A program made the translations under genes and the position numbers. Shown here piece by piece: positions 43,801 to 57,910 of a DNA stretch of 64,000 bases. The DNA is from Saururus chinensis (lineage: Eukaryota; Streptophyta; Magnoliopsida; Piperales; Saururaceae), in the NCBI GenBank assembly GCA_035235625.1, contig CP141143.1:44625178-44689177 (forward strand), written 5' to 3'. The notes beneath the pieces were generated by a model, which was not told the DNA's origin, made no database searches, and saw only the letters and a program-made list of their open reading frames with translations. How positions within the stretch are numbered: the stretch's first letter is position 1; every line of letters starts with the position of its first letter.

Positions 43801-46800
43801 AATGTATATTTAATAATTTTAAATGAATACGTAATCATTTGTTAAGTTGATAAGATTGATTCAAACGCACTAAATGATGAACCAATCGGTCCACTTTTGG
43901 TTAAGTTTTATCATTTTAGTCGATTAAAACCAAAGTTCGTTATGAACATACACAAATCGTTATATCATATAAAGTTAAAATAGATAAAGTGATACCACAA
44001 TTTGGCTATTCTTCCTTAACTTATATACTTTTATTCGCTTAATTAAAAAACCCCCCATTCATTTTTCAAGTTTGTAATAACGAATTAAATAGACAAACAC
44101 TAGATTGAGAATAAAACACCAAAACATGTCACGAATGTGGACTTCATTATTTTAATTAAATACATACTTATTTGCTAAGTTCATAAGAATGCATCAAATG
44201 CACTAAACGACAAACAATTTGAACCACTTTTGGTCTGATTACATCCTTTCTATTGATTAAAACCAAAGTTCGTAAAGAATGTGCACAAATCATTATGTTA
44301 TTTGAAGTTTAAAGAGATCTCCCATTCATTTGTTACATTCGTGTTAACAAATCAAATAGACAAATTGATAACAAAATTTGACTGTTCTTCCTTAACTTAT
44401 GTGATTTCATTTGTTAAGAATGTACATAAATCATTATATCATTTAAAAATTAAAGAGACCTTCTAATGATTTGTTATGTTGTAATTATAAATTAAATGAA
44501 GAAAGTGATACCGAAATTTGACCAGTCTTCCTTAACTTCTGTGATTTTATTCGCTTAACTAATTTTAGAACAAGTACTAAAGATAGTCATGAATATATAT
44601 TTAGTTATTTTTATAAAATACATACTCATTCACTATGTTCATAAGAATAAATCGAACACACTAAATGACGAACCAATTGGACCACTTTTGGTCTAGTAGT
44701 TATATCCTTTTAATCGATTAAAACCGAAGTTCGTTAATAATGTGCATAAATCGTTATATAGTTTACAATTTAAAAAGCCCTCCCAATCATTTGTTGTGTT
44801 CATAATTATAAATTGAATGGACAAAGCTATGCCACAATTTGATCGTTCTACCTTAACTTATGTGATTTTATTCGCTTAACTTGTATTAGATAAAAGGGCA
44901 TAAGCTCATCAAGAATGTATATTTAGTTATTTTATAGAACTATGTACTCATTTACTATGTTTGCAAGAATGAATCAAATGTACAGAATGATGAACTAAGC
45001 ACACCACTATTGGTCAAATTAAATTATTTTAATCGAATGTAACTGAAGTTCGTTAAAAATGTGGACAAATGGTTATATCATTTAAAATTTAAAGATACCT
45101 CTGAATTATTTGTTATGTTCATAATTACGAATCAAGTAGAGAAAGTAATACTATAATTTAACCGTTCTTCCCCAACTTATGTAATTTTATTTGCTTAACT
45201 AGTTTTAAAACAAAGGACCCCGCTCATCACGAAATTATAAAGAGTTGTTTTAAAGAAATAAGTACTTATTTACTAATTTCAAAAAATAAACCAAACGCAC
45301 TAAAGGACGAACAAATCGGACCACTTTTTGTTTAGTTATATCTTTTTAATCTATTAAAACCGAAGTTTGTTAAAAATGTGAACAAATCGTTCTATCATTA
45401 AAGTTTAAAGAGACCTCGAAATAATTTGTTATATTTGTAATTATGAATTAAGTAGAGAAAGTGATATCACAATTTGACAATTCTTCCTTAAGTTATGTGA
45501 CTTCATTTGCTTAAATAGTTTTAGAAAAAAGTAACCAAGCTTGTCACGAATGTATATATAGCTATTTTCAATAAAGAAGTACTAATTTACTCTTCGTAAG
45601 AATATATCAAATGCACTAAATGATGAACCAATTAAACCACTTTTTGTCTAGTTATATATCCTTTTAATCGATTAAAAACGATGTTCATTAAGAATGTAGA
45701 TAAATCATTATATCGTTTAAAGTTTAAAGTGACCTCCAAATTATTGTTTAAAATCGTAATTACATATCAAATTGATAAAGTTATACCGTAATTTGACCAT
45801 TATTCTTTAACTTATGCGATGTCATTTGCTTAACTAGTTTTAGAACAAAGCACCTAGCTCGCCACAAATGTATATTTAGTTATTTTAAATATATACGTAC
45901 TTATTTACTAAGTTCGTAAGAATGAATCAAACTTACTAAACGACGAACCAATTGGACCACTTTTGTTCTATTTATATCCTTTTAATCGATTAAAATTGAT
46001 GTTTGTTAAAAATGTGCATAAATCGTTATATCGTTAAAAGTTTAAAGAGACCTTCCAATCATTTATTACATTCATAATTATAAATGAAATTAAGAATGTG
46101 ATACCATAATTTAACCGTTCTTCCTTAACATTTGTGATTTTATTTGCTTATCAAGTATTAGAACAAAACACCCAAGCTCGTCACAATGTGTATTTAGTTA
46201 TTTTAAAGAAATAAGTATACATTTACTAAGTTCTTAAGAATAAATCAAACGCACTAAATGACGTACCCATTGGACCACTTTTGGTCTAGCTATATCCTTT
46301 TAATTGATTAAAACCGAACTTCGTTAATAATGTACACAAATCGTTATATTGTTTGAAGTTTAAAAAGACAACCAAATCATTTGTTACATTCATAATTACG
46401 AATCTAATAGAGAAAGTGATACCACAATTTTACCGTTCTTCTTTATGTGATTTTATTCGCATGACTAGTTTTTGAACAAAGTAACAAAGCTCGTCACGAA
46501 TTTATATTTAGTTGTTTTAAATAAATAAGTACTAATTTACTAAGTTCTTAAGAGTAAATCAAATGAAGTAAACGAAGAACTAATTAAACCACTTTTGGCC
46601 TAGTTATATCCTTTTAATCGATTGAAACTGAAATTCGTTAAGAATATGCACAAATCATTATATCATTTATAGTTTAAAGAGACCTCATAATCATTCTTCC
46701 TTAACTTATGTGACTTTATTTGCTTAACTAGTTTTAGAAAGAAGTACACAAGATCGCCATGGATGTGTATTTAGTTGTTTTAAAGAAATAAGTACACATT

Positions 46801-49800
46801 TACTAAGTTCGTAAAAATGAATGAAACACACTAAACGAGGAACAAATCGAACCACTTTTTGTCTAGTTTTATCCTTTAATCAATTAAATTGAAGTTCGTT
46901 AATCATATGCACAAATTGTTATATCGTTTAAAGTTTAAAGAGAACTCCCAATTATTTTTTACCTCCGTAAATACAAATCAAAGGGAGAAAGTGATGCCAA
47001 TATTTGACCGTTCTTCCTTAACTTATGTGATTTCATTTGCTAAACTAATTTTAGAACAAAGTACCCAAGCCCATTACGAATATATATTAAGTTTTTTTAA
47101 ATAAATAAGTACTCATTTACTATTTTTCGTGATAATGAATAAATGTATTAAACGACGACAAAATTGGACCACTTTTAGTCTAGTTATATCCTTTTAATCA
47201 ACTAAAACCAAAGTTCGTTAAAAATAAGCACAAATCGTTATATCGTTTAAAGTTTAAAAGACCTCATAATCATTTGTTACGTTGTAATTATGAATTAAAT
47301 GGAGAAAGCGATGACATAATTTAACTGTGCTTCCTTAACTTATGTGATTTTATTCGCTTAACTAGTTACTAAGTAACCAAGCTCATTACGAATGTATATT
47401 TAGTTGGTTCAAATAAATAAGTACTAATTTACTATGTTCGTAAGAATGAACCAATTAGACCACTTTTGGTCTAGTTATATCCTTTTAATCAATTAATAAC
47501 GAAGTTCGTTAAGAATGTACATAGATCATTATATCATTTAAAGTTTAAAGGGACCTCCCAATCGTTTGTTACGTTCGTAATTACGAATTAAATAAAGAAA
47601 GTGATACCAAAAATTGACTCTTCTTCCTTAACTTATGTGATTTCATTCGCTTAACTGATTTTAGAAAAAAACACTGAAGCTCTTCATCAATTTATATTTA
47701 GTTGTTTTAAAGAAATATGTAGTCATTTACTATGTTCGTAAGAATAAATCAAATGCACTAAACGACGAACCAATTGGACTACTTTTAGTCTAGTAGTTAT
47801 ATCTTATTAATCAATTAAAACCGAAGTCCGTTACTAATGTGTACAAATCATTATATCTTTTAAAGTTTAAAAAGGCCTCCTAATCATTTGTTACATTTGT
47901 AATTACGAATTAAATAGAGAAAACGATGCCAAAATTTGACTGTTCCTCCTTAACTTATGTAATTTCATTCGCTTCACTAGTTTTAGATCAAAGGACATAA
48001 GCTCTTCACAAATTTATATTTTGTTGTTTTATATAAATACGTACTCATTCACTATGTTCATAAGAGTGAATTAAACATACATAACGACAAACTAAATGGA
48101 CCACATTTGGTCAAGTTATATTCTTTTAATCGATTAAAACTAAAGTTCGTTATGAATGTGTACAAATCGTTATATCGGTAAAAATTTAAAGAGTCCTCTG
48201 AATTATTTGTTATGTTCATAATTATGAATTAAATGAAGAAAGTGATACTACAGTTTGATTGTTCTTCCTTATGTAATTTCATTCGCTTAACTTGTTTTAG
48301 AACAAAGTAACCAAACTCGTCACGAATCTATATTTAGTTGTTTTAAATATATAGTTACTAATTTACTAAGTTCTAACGTCGAACCAATTGGACCACATTT
48401 GGTCGAGTTATATCCTTTTAATCGATTAAAACAAAAGTTCGTTAAGAATGTGCACAAATCATTATATCGTTTACAATTAAAAGTGACCTCCCAATTTTTT
48501 TCTTATGTTCGTAATTGCAAATTTAATAAAGAAAAATGATACCAAAAATTGACTATTCTTCCTTAAGTGATTTCATTCGCTTAATTAATTTTAGAACAAA
48601 GCAACGAAGCTCGTCTAAAATATATATTATGTTGTTTTAAAGAAGTACATACTCATTTACTATGTTCATAAAAATGAATCAAACACATTTAACAACAAAA
48701 CAATTGGACCACTTTTTGTCTAGTAGTTATATCTTATTAATCGATTAATAACGAAGTTCGTTAATAATGTGCATAAATCATTATATCATTTAAAGTTTAG
48801 AAAGACCTCCCAATTATTTGTTAGATTCGTAATTATGAATAAAATAGAGAAAACGATGCCACAATTTGACTATTCTTCCTTAATTTATGTGATTTCATTC
48901 GCTTAACTAGTTTTAGATCACAAGACAAAAGCTCACCATGAATTTATACTTAGTTTTTTTATAGAAATACGTACTCATTTACTATGTTCGTAAGAGTGAA
49001 TCAAACATGCAAAATGATGAGCCAATTGGACCACTTTTGGTCTAGTTATATCCTTTTAATCGATTAAAACCAAAGTTCCTTAAGAATATATGTAAATTGT
49101 TATATTGTTCAAAGTTTGAAGAGATCTCCCAATCATTTATTACGTTCGTAATTATAAATCAAATGGAGAAAGCGATACCAGTTTAATTACCGTTCTTCCT
49201 TATGTGATTTCATTCGCTTAACTAGTTTTAGAACAAAGCACCAAAGCTCGTCACATATATATATTTAGTTTTTTTAAATATATACATACTCATTTACTAT
49301 GTTTGTAAGAATAAATTAAACAAACTAGTAGTTATATCCTTTTAATCAATTAAAACTAAAGTTCATTAATAATGTGTACAAATTGTTATATCAATTAAAT
49401 TTTAAAAAGACCTCCCAATCATTTGTTATGTTCGTAATTATGAATCAAATGGAGAAAGTTATACCATAATTTGACCATTCTTCCTTAACTTATGTGATTA
49501 CATTCGCTTAACTGGTTCTAGAACAAAGCACCCAAGCTCGTCACGGATGAGTATTTAGTTGTTTTAAAAAAATAAGTACACATATATTGAGTTATTAAGA
49601 ATAAATGAAATGTACTAAAGGATGAACTAATCAGACCACTTTTCATCTAGTTATATCCTTTAAATCGATTAAAAACGAAGTTTGTTAATAATGTGAGCAA
49701 ATTGTTATATCACTTAAAGTTTAAAGAGACCTCCCAGTTATTTTTTATAATCATAATTACGTATCAAATGGAGAAAGAAATAACATAATTTGACCGTTCT

Positions 49801-52800
49801 TCCTTATCTTATGTGATTTTATTTACTTAACTAGTTTTAGAACAAAGCACCAAAGCTCGTTATAATTTATTTTTTGTTGTTTTAAAGAAATAACTACTTA
49901 TTTACAAAGTTCACAAGAATAAATCAAACACGCAAAACCACGAATGAATCGGACCACTTGGTATAGTTATATCGTTTTAATTGATTAAAATCGAAGTTTG
50001 TTAAGAATGTATACAAATCATTATATCATTTAAAATTTAAAGACACCTCTAAATCCTTTGTTACGTTCGTTATTACGAATCAAATGGAGAAAGTGATATA
50101 ACAATTTAACTATTCTTCCTTAACTTATGTAATTTTATTCGCTTAACTGGTTTTAAAACAAAGCACCCGAGCTCATCACGAAAGTATATTTAGTTATTTT
50201 AAAGATATATGTACTCATTTAATAAGGTCGTAAGAATGAATCAAACATACTACACGACCAACCAATTGGACTATTTTGGTCTAGTTATATCCTTTTAATC
50301 AATTAAAACTAATATTCATTGAGAATGTGCATAAATGGTTATATCATTTAAAATTTAAAGAGACTTCCTAATCATTTGTTACATTCTTAATTACGAATCT
50401 AATGGAAAAAGTGATACCACAATTTGACTGTTCTTCCTTAACTCTTGTGATTTTATTCACTTAACAAGTTTTAGAACAAAGCACCCACACTCATCACGAA
50501 TGTATATTTAGTTCTTTAAAATAAATAAGTGCTAATTTATTATGTTCCTAAAAATAAATAAAATGCACTAACGATGAACCAATCGGACCACTTTTGGTCT
50601 AGTTATATTGTTCTAATCGATTAAAACTAAAGATTGTTAGTAATGTGTATAGATCATTATATTATTTAAAGTTAAAAATGGCCTATGTATCATTTGTTAC
50701 ATTCGTTATTACGAATTAAATAGAGAAAGTGATACCACAATTTGACCTTTTTCCTTAATTTAAGTGATTTCATCCGCTTAACTAGTTTTAGCACAAAGCA
50801 CCCAAGCTCATCACGAACGTATATTTAGATGTTTTAAAAAAATAAGTATTCATTTACTATGTTTGTAAGAATGAATTAAATACACAAAATAACGTAATAA
50901 TCGGACCACTTTTGGTCAAGTTATATGCTTTTAATCGATTAAAACCAAAGTTTATTAAGAATGTGTATAAATCATTATATCGTTTAAAGTTTAAAGAGAA
51001 CTCCGAATTATTTTTTAGAATCGTAACTACAAATCAAATGGAGAAAGTGATACCATAATTTGACCTTCCTTAAATTATGTAATTTCAATCGCTTAACTAG
51101 TTTTAAAACAAACCACCCAAGCTCATCACAAACATGTATTTTGTTGTTGTAAAGAAATAAGTAGACATTTACTATGTTCGTAAGAATGAATGAAACACAC
51201 TAAACGACAGACCAATCGGACCACTTTTAGTCTAGTTATATCCTTTTAATTGATTAAAACAGAAGTCCATTAATAATGTGCACAAATCATTATATCGCTT
51301 AAAGTTTAAAAAGGTCTCCCAATCATTTGTTACATTTGTATTTCTGAATCGAATGGAGAAAGTGATGCCTCAATTTGACCGTTCTTCCTTAACTTTTGTG
51401 ATTTCGTTTGCTTAACTAGTTTTAGAACAAAGTTCCTAAGCTTCTCACGAATGTATATTTAGTTGTTTTAAAGAAATACGCACTCATTTACAGTGGTTGT
51501 AAAAATGAATCAAACACACTAAATGACGAAATAATTGGACCACTTTTGGTCTAGTTATATCTCTTTAATTTATTAAAACCAAAGTTCGTTAAGATTGTGA
51601 ACACATCATTATATCGTTTAAAGTTTAAAGAGACCTTCTAATCATTTGTTACATTCGTAATTACGAATGAAATGGAGAAAGAGATACTATAATTTGACCA
51701 TTCTTCCTAAACTTATGTGATTTCATTCACTTAACTAGTTTTAGAACGAAGCACCCAAGCTTGTCATTAATGTACTAATTTACATATTTCGTAAGAATGA
51801 ATCAAACGCATTAAACGATGAACAAATCGGACCAATTTTGGTCTAGTTATATCCTTTTAATCGATTAAAACCGAAGATCATTAAGAATGTGTACAGATCG
51901 TTATATTATTAAAAGTTTAAAGAGACCTCCGAATGATTTGTAATGTTCATAATTATGAATCAAATGGATAAAGTGATACCACAATTTGACCATTTTTCCT
52001 TAAGTGATTTCATTCGCTTAACTAGTTTTAGCACAAAGCACCCAAGCTCATCACGAGTGTATATTTAGATGTTTTAAAAAAATAAGTACTCATTTACTAA
52101 GTATGTAAGAATAAATTAAACGCACAAAGCGATGAAATAATTAGACCACTTTTAGTCAAGTTATATGCTTTTAATTGATTAAAACCAAAGTTTGTTAAGA
52201 ATGTGTACAAATTGTTATATCATTTAAAGTTTAAAGTGACCTCCGAATTATTGTTTAAAATCGTAATTACATATCAAATTGAAAAAGTGATACCATAATT
52301 TGACCGTTCTTCCTTAACCTATACAATTTCATTCGCTTAACTAGTTTTAGAACAAAGCACTGAAGCTTGTCACGAATGTATATATTTAGTTGTTTTAAAG
52401 AAATACGTACTCATTTACTAAGTTCATAAGATTTAACCAAACGCACTTAACAACAAACCAATGGGACCTTTTTTGGTCTAGTTATATCCATTTAATTAAT
52501 TAAAACTGAAGTTCGTTAAGAATGTGCATAAATATTTATATAGTTTAAAATTTAAAGAGAACTCATAATCATTTGGTGCATTCATAATTACGAATCATAC
52601 GGAGAAAGTGATACAAAAATTTCACAATTGTTCGTTAACTTATGTGATTTTATTTGTTTAACTAAGAACAAAGCACCCATGCTCGACACGAATATCTATT
52701 TAATTGTTGTAAGGAAATAAGTACACATTTACTAAGTTTATAGGAATGAATAAATCGTACTAAATGATAAACCAATCCGACTACTTTGAAAGGCATCTTA

Positions 52801-53045
52801 ATCTTTTGTTACGTTCATAATTATGAATTAAATGGAAAAAATGATACTACAATTTGACCGTTCTTCCTTATGTGATTTTATTCACTTAACTAGTTTTAGA
52901 ACAAGGCACCCAAGTTTGTCACGAATGTATATTTTGTAGTTTTAAAGAAATAACTACTAATTTACTAACTTCATAACAATAAATTAAATGCACAAAATGA
53001 CAAACTAATTGTACAACATTTTGTCTAGTTTTATCCTTTTAATCG
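40828..53045. repeat. Satellite array: about 40 tandem monomers of about 315 bp
   Basis: One monomer reads, in order, CTCATTTACTAAGTTCGTAA, ACGACGAACCAATCGGACCA, CTTTTGGTCTAGTTATATCC, TTTTAATCGATTAAAACCGA, AGTTCGTTAAGAATGTGCAC, TTTAAAGTTTAAAGAGACCT, GTTCGTAATTACGAATCAAA, AATTTGACCGTTCTTCCTTA, TTCGCTTAACTAGTTTTAGA and CAAGCTCGTCACGAATGTAT. The landmark GGACCACTTTTGG recurs about every 300-320 bp from 40,871 to 53,015. Copies at 40.8-44.5 kb are more diverged than those in the centre; a few are shortened (42,970; 44,430; 52,780). All short open frames in the array are chance. I do not recognise the monomer as a named satellite. Confidence 0.95.
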
Positions 53046-53159
53046 ATTAATAAAAATGAGTTCCCAAATTTGGTGGTTGAAGATGCAAGCATGATGCACA
53101 GAAAATGGAATGTCATTTTTCATAATATGCTCACGGGTGGTGGCATGACTTGAACGGAT
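53046..53159. other. Junction between satellite and Copia LTR
   Basis: The last recognisable monomer word is TCCTTTTAATCGATTAATAA at 53,033-53,052. The next 110 bp are neither satellite nor certainly LTR. The Copia LTR start is most likely the TGTTGGACCACGG at 53,160, but it could begin earlier. Confidence 0.4.
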
Positions 53160-56100
53160 TGTTGGACCACGGTATGGGCTCGGGCCCGGTTTGGTCCAAT
53201 GTTGTCGTGCTCCGGGTGAACCGGTATGGGCCACAGGGTTCAAGGGTGGTGGGGGCGGTCGCGCCGACCCCACCTATGCCATCGTTACACTAATTCGATT
53301 GGGGCCGCCGACGTCACACACGCATACTAGGCATTAGACTAGGTTGTGTATTAACACATTGTGGGGCCCAGATGCACAAATTATGTGTCAAGGGTGGGAC
53401 CTATGGTTAGAGAGGGTTCGACCCTATTGCAGGCTTGGCCGTGTGCAGGGGGTCCAGGTCTCTGCGGGCTCTAAGAGACAGAGCCCACTCCCATTGTGTT
53501 TGAACCTAAAGAGAAACTGGAAGAAACAAGCAAGGAAGCCCATTTAGAATTGTCCACTTATAGGCCTGCCTAAAGGAGGAAAGGAGAGGTTATTTAAGAG
53601 AGAACAAGAGAGGAGGAAGCCCTAGTCTTGGGCCGCCCCAGTATCTTCCTCCTCTCTCCCAATTGCCGCCCCCCCCCCCCCCCCCCCTCTCTATCTTGGT
53701 TCGCTTGTACAAAGAAGGGAGAATCCCTGCTGCTGGCCGCCCCTCTTCTCCCCTCTCCTTGATCTCTTTGGCGGGCTGAAAGAAGGAGAAGACTCTCCTC
53801 CTTAGCTGGAACGTGGAGGCTGATCCAAGGGGCGATCCTTGCTGTGATTTCTTTGATCCAAGTGTTGGTTTGTGAGGGATCAACACAAGTAATCTCCTTT
53901 TGCCATTGCTTGATGATTCATGAGATTGGTGTGTGCAGGCTGATCTCTTGGAGAGTGTGCAAGGGCTGGACAGCCCAGGTCAGTATGTGTTTTATCCAAT
54001 TTGTATTTTATATTTGCATGATTCATTTATTGGATATGTATTATTGCTAATTGATTAGTGATTTATGCATGATTGTTGTAGATTCAATTAAAAGTCTGAT
54101 TTTTTATTGGTGCGCCACCCCCATCCCACTGTGCTTCAACTTGTCCGGCCACTTTTTAGTGGTATCAGAGCCTAATTGAGGGTCGTTTGTCACTGATCCA
54201 ATCAAAAATTGATTTTGATTACCCGATGTAGGTTTTACATGCTAGAATTGGGGATTTTGTGAAATTGATGACTCTACTAGATCCAATCATAGGGCTTTTA
54301 TTTTTAAGTTCAAATTGGATATATATGGGACTGTTGTGATTGATTTGCATGATGGAATTGCTGTGATTTGGAGTTTAATTGAAGATTGCATGTTTGTATG
54401 CTTACAAGGGCAAAATAGTCAATTCGGCTTTGAATTTTTTGCATAATTAATTCTCTGATAAAGTTCTAGGCACACACCCTCTTTATGGTCAGCAAGTTAA
54501 TTGATTTATTTTTTCATTAAAATAAATTAATTTTGTGAATTATAAAGGTGTGAATTGACCATTTTAGCCCTAGGGGCATTTTGGTCAATACACACTTGTT
54601 GTCTGTGTTCTGATAATTCTCTATCCAGAATTGTGGTTCACTGATTTGAATAATCTTTGATAATTTGCTGTGTAAAATAGTTGGTGTGTATTTTAGGGTG
54701 AAAAGACAAAAACAACCGTAGGGCTATTTTGGTAATTTCACACCAAAATTTTTTTGGACGGAAATATTAAATTCCAGCAGCCTCTAAATTGTTTATTTGC
54801 TGTGTTTAAGTGCTCAGTAGGGTGTTTAAGGGATTCTAAAATAATAAAACACCTAGATAACCTAATTAGGGTAACTTCCTTAAGGGGGTTAAGGGGTAGT
54901 TAGGGTTATTTTTGGAAAGTGACCTAAACCATAATTAAGGTATATCTAAACTTAGCAACTCAGCATAATATACTCAATTTTCCCTTAAGCTTATTATTAG
55001 ATTAAGAGTTCTCTAAGCAATTGTCTTATTTAGAAGTGGTTAGCCTTCCATAAATAGTATTAATTTCCTATTCTCTGCCTTTTCTTCTGTAGTTGCACAA
55101 TGGCTTCTGTCACGGGAGCGAAGCTTTGCCTAGCGTCCGCACTTGTGATGGCCTGGCTGCACCGTGCAACTAGCAGCCACTCTCTTCCCTTCCTACTCGT
55201 ATGCGCAAGGGAAAACAAACAAAACAACCACAAAGCAACACAAGTCCGACCTGGTGCAAGGGTCTCCGCCCAAGCTATGTAAATCAATCCAGCATGAAGT
55301 ACACAAGTAGGGAGATGGCTGGGCCGAACCACTAAGGCTGAGAACTCTCCCCTCTTTCTCCCTGGTTCGCTGTGCAGGAAAATCAAAGTACTTTCATGCC
55401 TTGGCCGCCCCAAACCTTCTCCTTATATAGACTCAGCCATAGGCTAGCCGTCCTAGATCAACTAGAAGTACAGAACCCACCCAATACAAGTGTTTTCACC
55501 CTCTCCAACTCTCACCCCAAAATTCCGGGATTGCATAGATTAGGAGACCTTCGCGAGTCCGTCTTCCGCTAGAAGTCCTCCTCCATCCTGCCTCCAAGAG
55601 TCAACCAATCCAAGGGAACCAACCAACCAACTCCCGTCCGTCCTAGGAGTGTAGCCAGCATGCATATACGAGTCCTGTCCTTCCTAGGAGTCTGCCGCCC
55701 AGTCTCCTACTCCAACTAGGAATGCCCCCAACCAGCATCGCTGAATCCTATCCGCCTTAGGAGTCCTCCCCTAAGTCCAAGCAGCGCCCCGCTTCGCCGC
55801 TAGAGTCCCGCCCGCGCAAGGACTCCTACCCAGCCTGCTCCGCAAGGCGAGTAGCTCGTCCGGAACATCTCCCGCGCTGTCCCAGCATCCGTCTGTGCCC
55901 AAGGGGTTGTCTAGGCTATCCGCTGCCTAGCAAAACTCAGCTGTCCGCTGCCAAGTATGGGGGTAGCCGTCCCCTTTCTGCATCTGTCAAGTTTAGGGGG
56001 TAACACCTTCCAAGATGGTCACTTCAAAAGTAAGAAAAATTGAGAAGCTGAATGCTGACAATTATCTGGTGTGGAAGAGAATGATACATCATATCCTGAC

Positions 56101-57910
56101 TCATTTTGATCTTGCTCATGTCATTGAGAAAATCATTGAGCCACTGCCAGAAGGTTCTTCAGCTGCTCAGAAGAAAGCTTATGAAAAGCTGAGGGAGGAT
56201 GACAACAAGGCTAGGTCCACTATTCTAACTCTTTGAGAAGTACAAGTCTGCCAGAGAGATGCTGGAAGCAGTTTCTGTTAGGTATGGGGAGCAGACTAAA
56301 GCTCATTAGAGGATGCTGCACTCTAAGTATTAAAACTTCAGGATGAGGGAAGGACATGATGTTAATGAGCACCTGAGTGCCATGTCCATCATTGTTGATG
56401 ACCTGGAGACACTAGAGGACCCCATCTCTAAGGGAGTCCAAATGTCTACAGTGTTGAACAACCTTCCCAAATCTTGGGAGAGTGTGGTGGTCTATCTGAA
56501 TACGAGTGACCAGAAGATTACAATGAAGGCTCTGACTGCCAAGCTAAGGCTTGATCAAGAAAGGAGGAAATATTTGAAGCTTTCTGGGGGTACTGCTACT
56601 GCCAACCTGGCACAAAACTTTGGTGAGGGCAAGAAAGGTGGAAAGGGGTCTGGTCCCTCTAACAAGAAAGCTTTCAAGAAGAAGGAAGAGAAGCCTCAGA
56701 ACGAGGGCACTGAAAAAGGGAATGACAAACCCAAAGGTGCATGTTTCAAGTGTGGCCAGGTGGGCCACTTCAAGGCTAACTAACCCTAGAAAGATGACCA
56801 TTCAAGCAACGACAACAAGGGAAAGAGCAAGCAGATTGTGTGTGTTGTCTCTGAAGTGATGATTGCTGACATTAAGGAGAAGACTTGGTGGTTGAACTCA
56901 TGAGCTACAGTGCATGTTCCGCACTCTAGGGGAGCTAGGGGTGAGATGATTAACCTGATGTCTAGCCTGAACAAAGTCTTCATGGGAAACAACACATACA
57001 GTGAGGTGGAGGCTATGGGGAACTACAGGATTCCTCTAAAGGATGGGTCTACCCTAGTCTTGACTGATGTACTCTTTGCTCCCTCCATCAGAAGGAACCT
57101 AATTTCAATTCCTGTTCTGACCAAGAAGGGGTTTGAGGTTAGGTTCAAGGGGAGTAAGGCTACTATGGGCAAGGGTTGATTTGTGTTATTTACTGCTTCT
57201 TTAGTTGATGGCTTATATTGCCTAAATGTGATGAACTCTTCTGAATCTAATGAAATAAGTGCTTCTGAGTATATTGTTATGTCTGTGGTTGATGCCCTGT
57301 TGTGGCATATGCGTTTGTGTCACATTAATGTAGATAAGCTACATAGGATGTTGAACGCTAGGTTGTTACCCAAAATATCCAAAGACCTTTATGTGTGTGT
57401 GTGGATTGCTTATCAGGAAAGATAAGTAGGCAATCCTTCCAAAAGGGACAAAGGGCAAATGAACTCTTAGGGATGGTGTATTCTGACATCTGTGGGGCCC
57501 TGGATGTTCAGACCCGCAAAGGGATGACATATTTCATTACATTTATAGATGACTATTCAAGATATAGGTACATGTATTTAATAACAGGAAGTTTGATGCC
57601 TTAGATAAATTCGAGGAATTTAAAACTGAGGTAGAGACTCGGTTAGGCAGGAAAGTAAAAATCCTAAGGACTGACAAGGGTGGCAAGTACACCTCTAACC
57701 TGTTTAAAGACTACTGTACTGATCAAGGAATAGTTCATCAGTACACCCTATCCTACACTCCACAGCAAAATGGAGTGGCAGAAAGGAGTAATAGGACGCT
57801 TATGGACATGGTTAGATCCATGCTAAATCACTATGAGTTAGGAACCAACTTCTAGGGTGAGGCTTTAGACACCGCCGTGTACATTCTAAATCGTGTACCA
57901 ACTAAGGTGT
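53160..57910 (+). mobile_element. Ty1/Copia fossil (LTR, primer site, gag, protease region, integrase)
   Basis: Parts in order: 5' LTR about 53,160-54,155; primer-binding site TGGTATCAGAGC at 54,160-54,171, complementary to initiator tRNA-Met; leader to about 55,100; gag region about 56,015-56,790 (KIEKLNADNYLVWKRMIHHI, ending in a zinc knuckle CFKCGQVGHFKAN); protease region about 56,880-57,180; GAG-pre-integrase (LLWHMRLCHINVDKLHRML) and integrase (YSDICGALDVQT, TFIDDYSRY, SYTPQQNGVAERSNRTLMDM) to 57,905. RT and RNase H are not in the window because another element begins at 57,911. A solo LTR lies at the gag start. It is broken in several places. Confidence 0.85.
55103..56010. mobile_element. 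Solo LTR nested in the Copia element
   Basis: The LTR proper is 55,108-56,005 (898 bp), starting TGTCACGGGAGCGAAGC and ending AGGGGGTAACA, with flanks GCTTC and CCTTC (one mismatch in a 5-bp duplication). It sits at the beginning of the Copia gag region. Its C-rich body (55,600-55,960, with repeated CCTAGGAGT words) has no gene. Confidence 0.7.

Noticed and set aside
42210-47104. Frames of 61-78 codons in the satellite.
   Set aside because: They fall at different phases of the same monomer and are not conserved between copies.
40828-53045. Regularly spaced repeats that could suggest a CRISPR-like array.
   Set aside because: Monomers are contiguous and about 315 bp, with no unique spacers; it is a plant satellite.
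55060-55413. A 117-codon minus-strand frame.
   Set aside because: It lies mostly inside the solo LTR and spans its border with the Copia leader; no domain.
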